Source: Prevotella sp.
GTDB lineage: Bacteria > Bacteroidota > Bacteroidia > Bacteroidales > Bacteroidaceae
NCBI GenBank assembly: GCA_017619445.1
Contig: JAFZSI010000017.1
Coordinates: forward strand, 30,916-94,915
Direction: 5' to 3'
Length of the DNA: 64,000 nt
Shown: positions 60,192 through 64,000 of the stretch, piece by piece
Layout: each line of letters starts with the position of its first letter
Numbering within the stretch: position 1 is the first letter of the stretch
Notes under the pieces: generated by a model
What the model was told of the DNA's origin: nothing
Seen by the model: the letters and a program-made list of their open reading frames with translations, nothing else
Database searches by the model: none
Made by a program: the position numbers and the translations under genes

Positions 60192-61445
60192 TCAGAACGT
60201 ATAGTTGAATCCCAGCGACAGATATTCTTTCAGCTGCCAGTAGCCGTGGTCGCCGTCGCGCTTGGCACCGTCGTCAAAGCGCGGATAGATGAAGAGGTTC
60301 GACGAGATGTATTTGTTGAACTTGAAAGTAAAGGTGTTTTCCCATTCCCACTCCACGCGCTTGTAGGACGAGAATCCGTACATGCGAGTTTTCCAGTTGA
60401 TGTTTTCAGAAATCTTCCATTCCAAGTCAATGGTGAAAAGCGAGCCAAGCTCGTGCAACACGTGCTTTCCCTCTTTCAGGCTGTTGCGCGTGGCCAGTGC
60501 ACCACGGTCCACATAAATCATGTTGTAGGCCAACGGGCTGAGGTGAATGCTTCCGGTGAGTTTCTTGTTCAGCGCCTCCACGGCATAGTCCATACCAAGC
60601 GACACGTTGAGCTTGAAGGGCGAGAGGAAGTCGGAATACACAAACAGGTCGTTGCTCTTATAGCCTCGCACAAACTGCGTCTGCGCCACCACCTGCAGCG
60701 TGTAGTACCACCGTTTGGTGGCCTGCAAGCCCAGTTTACTCGTCAGACGCAACAAGTCGTCCGTGCTCTTGAACTCATGCAGGCTGTCGCCCTTACTTGT
60801 CATGAATCCCAGTTTCATTTCCAGCTTGTTGTCCCACTTCACCTTCTGTTTATTGTTGTAGTTAGCCTCCATGGTGATGCTTCCCAGCATCGAGTAGTTG
60901 CTTTCGCCACCCTTATACCAGTTGCCACTGATGTAGTTTTGCAGGAACTGCAGGAAGTAGTCGCCCTTATGAGTCCAGAACTTCGGTTTCTGCACCTCAA
61001 TCTCCAGGGGCACCGTGTCCTCGGCAAGCGGCTCGGGTGCGATGCGCTCAACCAGGTCAACCGAGTTCCTGATGGGCTCGTCGGCTCCCCGTCGAATGCT
61101 CCCGGCCTCGCTGAGCCTGTTCTGGCTGTTCACAACCAGGTCAGGGCGGTTCATATACACGCGCATCAGCGCACGGTCTATCTCATCCACCACCGCATCC
61201 TTGCCCGACAGATTGCCATCTAAGCGCAGCAGTTTGTTCGCCGCCGTATGATAGAACGTGGTGGGGCCAAACAGCCTGTAGAACCTTGCGTTTGCTGCAG
61301 GCTGACGGTTTTGGCCGATGTTCACTTGCTGAATGGAGTCCAGCCTCTGCTTCAGAATGGCCAGCGAGTCGGCATAGTTGCCCATAGCCGTGGCCATTGT
61401 CGTGCTCAGCAATGCTGCTGAAAGAAAAAGATAGCGTAGTTTCAT
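60192..61445 (-). CDS. DUF3078 family protein
   Basis: A 417-residue protein starting MKLRYLFLSAALLSTTMATAM (signal peptide) at 61445; the frame remains open upstream but into repeats. The body resembles the DUF3078 family of Bacteroidetes (NYISGNWYKGGESNYSMLGSITMEANYNN, QKVKWDNKLEMKLGFMTSKGD, SVYSDFLSPFKLNVSLGMDYA-like blocks) and ends in a beta-rich KEYLSLGFNYTF with a terminal Phe, typical of outer-membrane beta-barrels. Outer membrane location is therefore likely; the molecular function of the family is unknown. Confidence 0.82.
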   Translation of the reverse strand: MKLRYLFLSAALLSTTMATAMGNYADSLAILKQRLDSIQQVNIGQNRQPAANARFYRLFGPTTFYHTAANKLLRLDGNLSGKDAVVDEIDRALMRVYMNRPDLVVNSQNRLSEAGSIRRGADEPIRNSVDLVERIAPEPLAEDTVPLEIEVQKPKFWTHKGDYFLQFLQNYISGNWYKGGESNYSMLGSITMEANYNNKQKVKWDNKLEMKLGFMTSKGDSLHEFKSTDDLLRLTSKLGLQATKRWYYTLQVVAQTQFVRGYKSNDLFVYSDFLSPFKLNVSLGMDYAVEALNKKLTGSIHLSPLAYNMIYVDRGALATRNSLKEGKHVLHELGSLFTIDLEWKISENINWKTRMYGFSSYKRVEWEWENTFTFKFNKYISSNLFIYPRFDDGAKRDGDHGYWQLKEYLSLGFNYTF

Positions 61446-61609
61446 ATCGTTATTGTTTTTTGTTGTTTTCTGTATGAATTGCCACCGCACCCCCGTACCC
61501 CCGTACCTCCACACCTCCAGCGTTTCTTGTGGCAAAGATAGCAAATCTTTTCTTTGCCAGCAAATATGCGGCAACATTTTTCGCAGAGAAGCAACCATTG
61601 CATGGGTTT

Positions 61610-61830
61610 TGACACGCAAAGCATCACTTTGTGATGCCAAAGTGCAGGGTTACGACAACAAAGCATTGCTTTACCACAGCAAAGCATAGGGTTACGGTGA
61701 AATTCTCTAAAGAATTCATGCGCAAAGCATGGGTTTACGTTTCTGACTGCAAGCACAGTTTTTGCAAAGTGTAGGTTTACGATGAAATTCTCTAGAAAAT
61801 TCAGCTCTAAAGTGCGGGTTTATGAGAATG
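61610..61830. repeat. CTAG palindromes and AAAGC units before yidC
   Basis: Cores AAATTCTCTAAAGAATTC (61700-61717) and AAATTCTCTAGAAAATTC (61785-61802) are accompanied by units such as GCAAAGCATCACTTTGTGATGCC, CAACAAAGCATTGCTTTACC and GGGTTTACGTTTC. Core spacing is 67 nt, so about three units lie between. The 640-bp gap 61446-62086 has no gene. Confidence 0.8.
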
Positions 61831-61952
61831 AGGGCAGACCATGCTGCCGTGAAATAAAGAATTGCGGTGTTCCCGCACGGAAATATAATGTTCTCATGCG
61901 AGAAAAATGAAAAATAAAAGCCTTCTATTTTCATTATTTGCTCACTAAATCG

Positions 61953-62034
61953 TACCTTTGACTTCGTCGAAGGTACTCACGCTCGAAAAAACTCAAGATT
62001 CTCTTGGTTTTTTACTCGCTTAATCGTACCTTTG
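61953..62034 (+). promoter_or_regulatory. Double-box promoter element of yidC
   Basis: First box TACCTTTG (61953-61960) after CTCACTAAATCG, then TACTCACGCTCGAAAAA (about 61975-61991), then TTG (62004-62006), 20-nt spacer and TACCTTTG (62027-62034) in CTCGCTTAATCGTACCTTTGC. Architecture shared with the PBP1A element at 12272-12362. Transcript start near 62041. Confidence 0.75.
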
Positions 62035-62086
62035 CACCTTGTATAATTGTAAACACCCCTAAAAGAAAACCAAACAACCAAAAGAA

Positions 62087-63973
62087 ATGGACAAGAATAC
62101 GATTACAGGCTTCATTCTGATAGCCCTTGTGATGATTGCTTTCAGCTGGTGGCAGCAACCTTCGGCCGAGGAGATTGCGGCTCAGCGCAAACAGGACTCC
62201 ATCGCTCTGGCTGCCAAGCAGAAGGCTGAAAAGGAAATGAAAGCGGCAGAGGCCGCCAAGAAAGACTCTGCAGAGAGGGCACAGCAGGACTCAACAGCGG
62301 CTTTCTTCCAGGCTATGAACGGCACGGCTGCCAACGTGGTGCTGAAAAACGAGAAGGTGGAACTGACGCTCTCCACCAAGGGCGGCACCGTGACGAAAGC
62401 CTTGCTGAAGGACTTCAAAAACCATGAGGGCAAGAACGAGGTGACGCTCTTTGAGGAGAAAGACCAGAAACTGAAATTCATGCTGGCGGGAAAGGAGCAG
62501 AACATCATCAGCACGGACTTGTTCTTCACCCCATCGAACCAGACCGACTCCACCGTCACCATGACGGCCGATGCGGGCAACGGACGGCAACTGGTCATCG
62601 ACTGGCTGCTGGGGCGCGACTATATGCTGCACATGAAGATGCAGGCCGTGGGTATGGAGGGCATGTTTGCGCCTAACTACTCGCAGATGGACATAGAATG
62701 GACCGACCAGGCAAGGCAACAGGAGCGCGGATTCAACTTTGAGAACCAGCGTTCGTCGCTCACCTACCATCTGACCGAGGGCGGCACCGACTATCTGAAC
62801 GAAATGAAAGAGGCTGTGGACAAGCCCGTAGAGGAATCCATAGACTGGGTGGCCTTCAAGAACCAGTATTTCTCGGCCGTGATGATTGCCAAGGACAATT
62901 TTGCCCAGAACGCGCTCATGACCAGCCTGCCGCTGAAGAAAGAAACGCACTACCTGAAGCAATACGCAGCCAAGCTGAAAACCGCGTTCGACCCCACGGG
63001 CAAGAAACCTTCGGAGTTTGAGTTCTACTATGGTCCCAACGACTTCCGTCTGTTGCAGAAGGTGGAGAAACAGAGCACCTTCGGCAAGAACCTGCAGATG
63101 GAGCGGCTTGTTTATCTGGGTTGGCCGCTCATTCGCATCATCAACCGCTGGTTTACCATCTATGTGTTTGACTGGCTCACAAAATTCGGCTTCAACATGG
63201 GCATTGTGCTCATTCTCATCACACTGTTGCTCAAGGTCATCACATTCCCCCTGGTGAAAAGGAGCTACATGAGCTCGGCCAAGATGCGCGTGCTGAAACC
63301 AAAGTTTGACGAGGCCACCAAACAGTTTGACAAGCCTGAGGACCAGATGCAGAAACAGCAGGCCATGATGCAGATGTACTCGCAGTATGGCGTAAGCCCG
63401 CTTGGCGGATGCCTGCCGGCCATCATACAGATGCCCATCTGGATTGCCATGTTCAACTACGTGCCCAACGCCATTCAGCTGCGCGGCGAGAGTTTCCTGT
63501 GGATGAAGGACCTTTCCACGTTCGACCCGATTATTCAGTGGGGTAAGGACATCTGGCTCATAGGCGACCACCTCTCGCTTACCTGTATTCTGTTCTGCGT
63601 GGCCAACTTGCTCTACTCGTGGCTCACCATGCGCCAGCAGAAAGACCAGATGGTGGGTCAGCAGGCCGACCAGCTGAAAATGATGCAATGGATGATGTAC
63701 CTCATGCCCGTCATGTTCTTCTTCATGTTCACCGAGTATTCATCGGGACTTAACTTCTACTACTTCCTCTCGCTGTTCTTCTCTGCCGCCATCATGTGGA
63801 CACTGCGCAAAACCACCAACGACGAGAAGCTGCTGGCCATCCTCGAAGCCAAATACGAGGAGAACAAGAAGAATCCCAAGAAAACCGGAGGACTGGCTGC
63901 CCGTCTGGAAGCCATGCAGAAGCAGGCTGCCGAGCTGCAGAAGCAGAACGAGAAATTAAAAATGAAAAATTAA
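62087..63973 (+). CDS. yidC: YidC membrane protein insertase
   Basis: A 628-residue Gram-negative-type insertase. N-terminal membrane helix (ITGFILIALVMIAFSWW), an Ala/Lys/Glu-rich linker (QKAEKEMKAAEAAKKDSAERAQ), a large periplasmic beta domain (residues about 80-345) and the 60KD_IMP core with at least four helices (ILITLLLKVITFPLVKRSYMSSAKMR, SPLGGCLPAIIQMPIWIAMFNYVPNA, LTCILFCVANLLYSW, MMYLMPVMFFFMFTEYSSGLNFYYFLSLFFSAAIMW). The conserved core Arg is in the KRSYMSSAKMRVLKP region. It inserts and folds inner membrane proteins with or without SecYEG. The C-terminal tail is rich in Lys, Gln and Glu. The window ends 27 nt later. Confidence 0.97.
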   Translation: MDKNTITGFILIALVMIAFSWWQQPSAEEIAAQRKQDSIALAAKQKAEKEMKAAEAAKKDSAERAQQDSTAAFFQAMNGTAANVVLKNEKVELTLSTKGGTVTKALLKDFKNHEGKNEVTLFEEKDQKLKFMLAGKEQNIISTDLFFTPSNQTDSTVTMTADAGNGRQLVIDWLLGRDYMLHMKMQAVGMEGMFAPNYSQMDIEWTDQARQQERGFNFENQRSSLTYHLTEGGTDYLNEMKEAVDKPVEESIDWVAFKNQYFSAVMIAKDNFAQNALMTSLPLKKETHYLKQYAAKLKTAFDPTGKKPSEFEFYYGPNDFRLLQKVEKQSTFGKNLQMERLVYLGWPLIRIINRWFTIYVFDWLTKFGFNMGIVLILITLLLKVITFPLVKRSYMSSAKMRVLKPKFDEATKQFDKPEDQMQKQQAMMQMYSQYGVSPLGGCLPAIIQMPIWIAMFNYVPNAIQLRGESFLWMKDLSTFDPIIQWGKDIWLIGDHLSLTCILFCVANLLYSWLTMRQQKDQMVGQQADQLKMMQWMMYLMPVMFFFMFTEYSSGLNFYYFLSLFFSAAIMWTLRKTTNDEKLLAILEAKYEENKKNPKKTGGLAARLEAMQKQAAELQKQNEKLKMKN

Positions 63974-64000
63974 AGATTAAAAATTCAGATTATAAAATGA

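Noticed and set aside
63974-64000. Start of another gene after yidC
   Set aside because: Only an ATG at 63997 is visible at the very edge, which cannot be assessed.

Overview
The window comes from a Bacteroidales chromosome, most probably a Prevotella-like (Prevotellaceae) member. Supporting signs are Bacteroidetes-type promoters (TTTG, about 20 nt, TAnnTTTG) in front of many genes, an almost complete lack of Shine-Dalgarno sequences, a possible type IX secretion tail on a CotH-family protein, a split glycine dehydrogenase, an archaeal-type ApgM inside the threonine operon, and small GC-rich and AT-rich repeats in nearly every intergenic gap. The content is mainly core metabolism and envelope functions. 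I see no phage, plasmid, IS transposase or CRISPR-Cas.

Layout. 1-2.6 kb: a partial FAD-dependent dehydrogenase and a secreted alpha/beta hydrolase (minus). 3.0-8.2 kb: the threonine operon thrA-apgM-thrC (plus). 8.3-9.7 kb: aspartate carbamoyltransferase, pyrB then pyrI (minus). 9.9-11.9 kb: a secreted GH43-like glycosidase. 12.4-14.7 kb: penicillin-binding protein 1A. 14.9-21.5 kb: one minus-strand operon encoding a TolC-MacA-MacB type exporter followed by a LytS/LytTR two-component system. 21.6-24.1 kb: riboflavin synthase, a candidate 6S RNA and a dicarboxylate-type symporter. 24.2-32.5 kb: a complete glycine cleavage operon (lipoate ligase, gcvT, gcvH, gcvPA, gcvPB, lpd), ending with a metallo-beta-lactamase/GNAT fusion. 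33.8-38.8 kb: glyA and two tandem acyl-CoA synthetases. 38.9-47.4 kb: a Crp-family regulator, lepA, two tandem paralogous lipoproteins, a TSCPD protein, a YebC-family regulator, pheT and a cytidylate-kinase-like protein. 47.5 kb: tRNA-Arg(TCT). 47.8-53.2 kb: a CotH-family secreted protein, then an envelope operon (small secreted protein, L,D-transpeptidase lipoprotein, ECF sigma factor, probable anti-sigma protein, Spy/CpxP-like protein). 53.6-62 kb: rnz, a lipoprotein, mazG, valS, a clostripain-family lipoprotein and a DUF3078 protein. 62.1-64 kb: yidC.

The genes form coherent groups: glycine, serine and threonine metabolism (thr operon, gcv operon, glyA); pyrimidines; fatty-acid activation; and envelope biogenesis and stress (PBP1A, L,D-transpeptidase with its own sigma factor, efflux operon with its own sensor, YidC).

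The most unusual content is non-coding. (1) A dispersed repeat built on an 18-nt palindrome with a CTAG centre is present in about a dozen copies, only between genes; at two loci a pair of these palindromes brackets an array of degenerate 21-bp units. (2) A GC-rich 32-nt repeat occurs twice in opposite orientation inside the valS reading frame and once more 2.7 kb downstream. (3) A structured RNA gene with its own canonical promoter and T8 terminator looks like 6S RNA. (4) Two gaps share a TGTGCACA palindrome module. (5) A double-promoter element is shared by the PBP1A and yidC genes. All calls rest on reading the sequence; no database searches were run.
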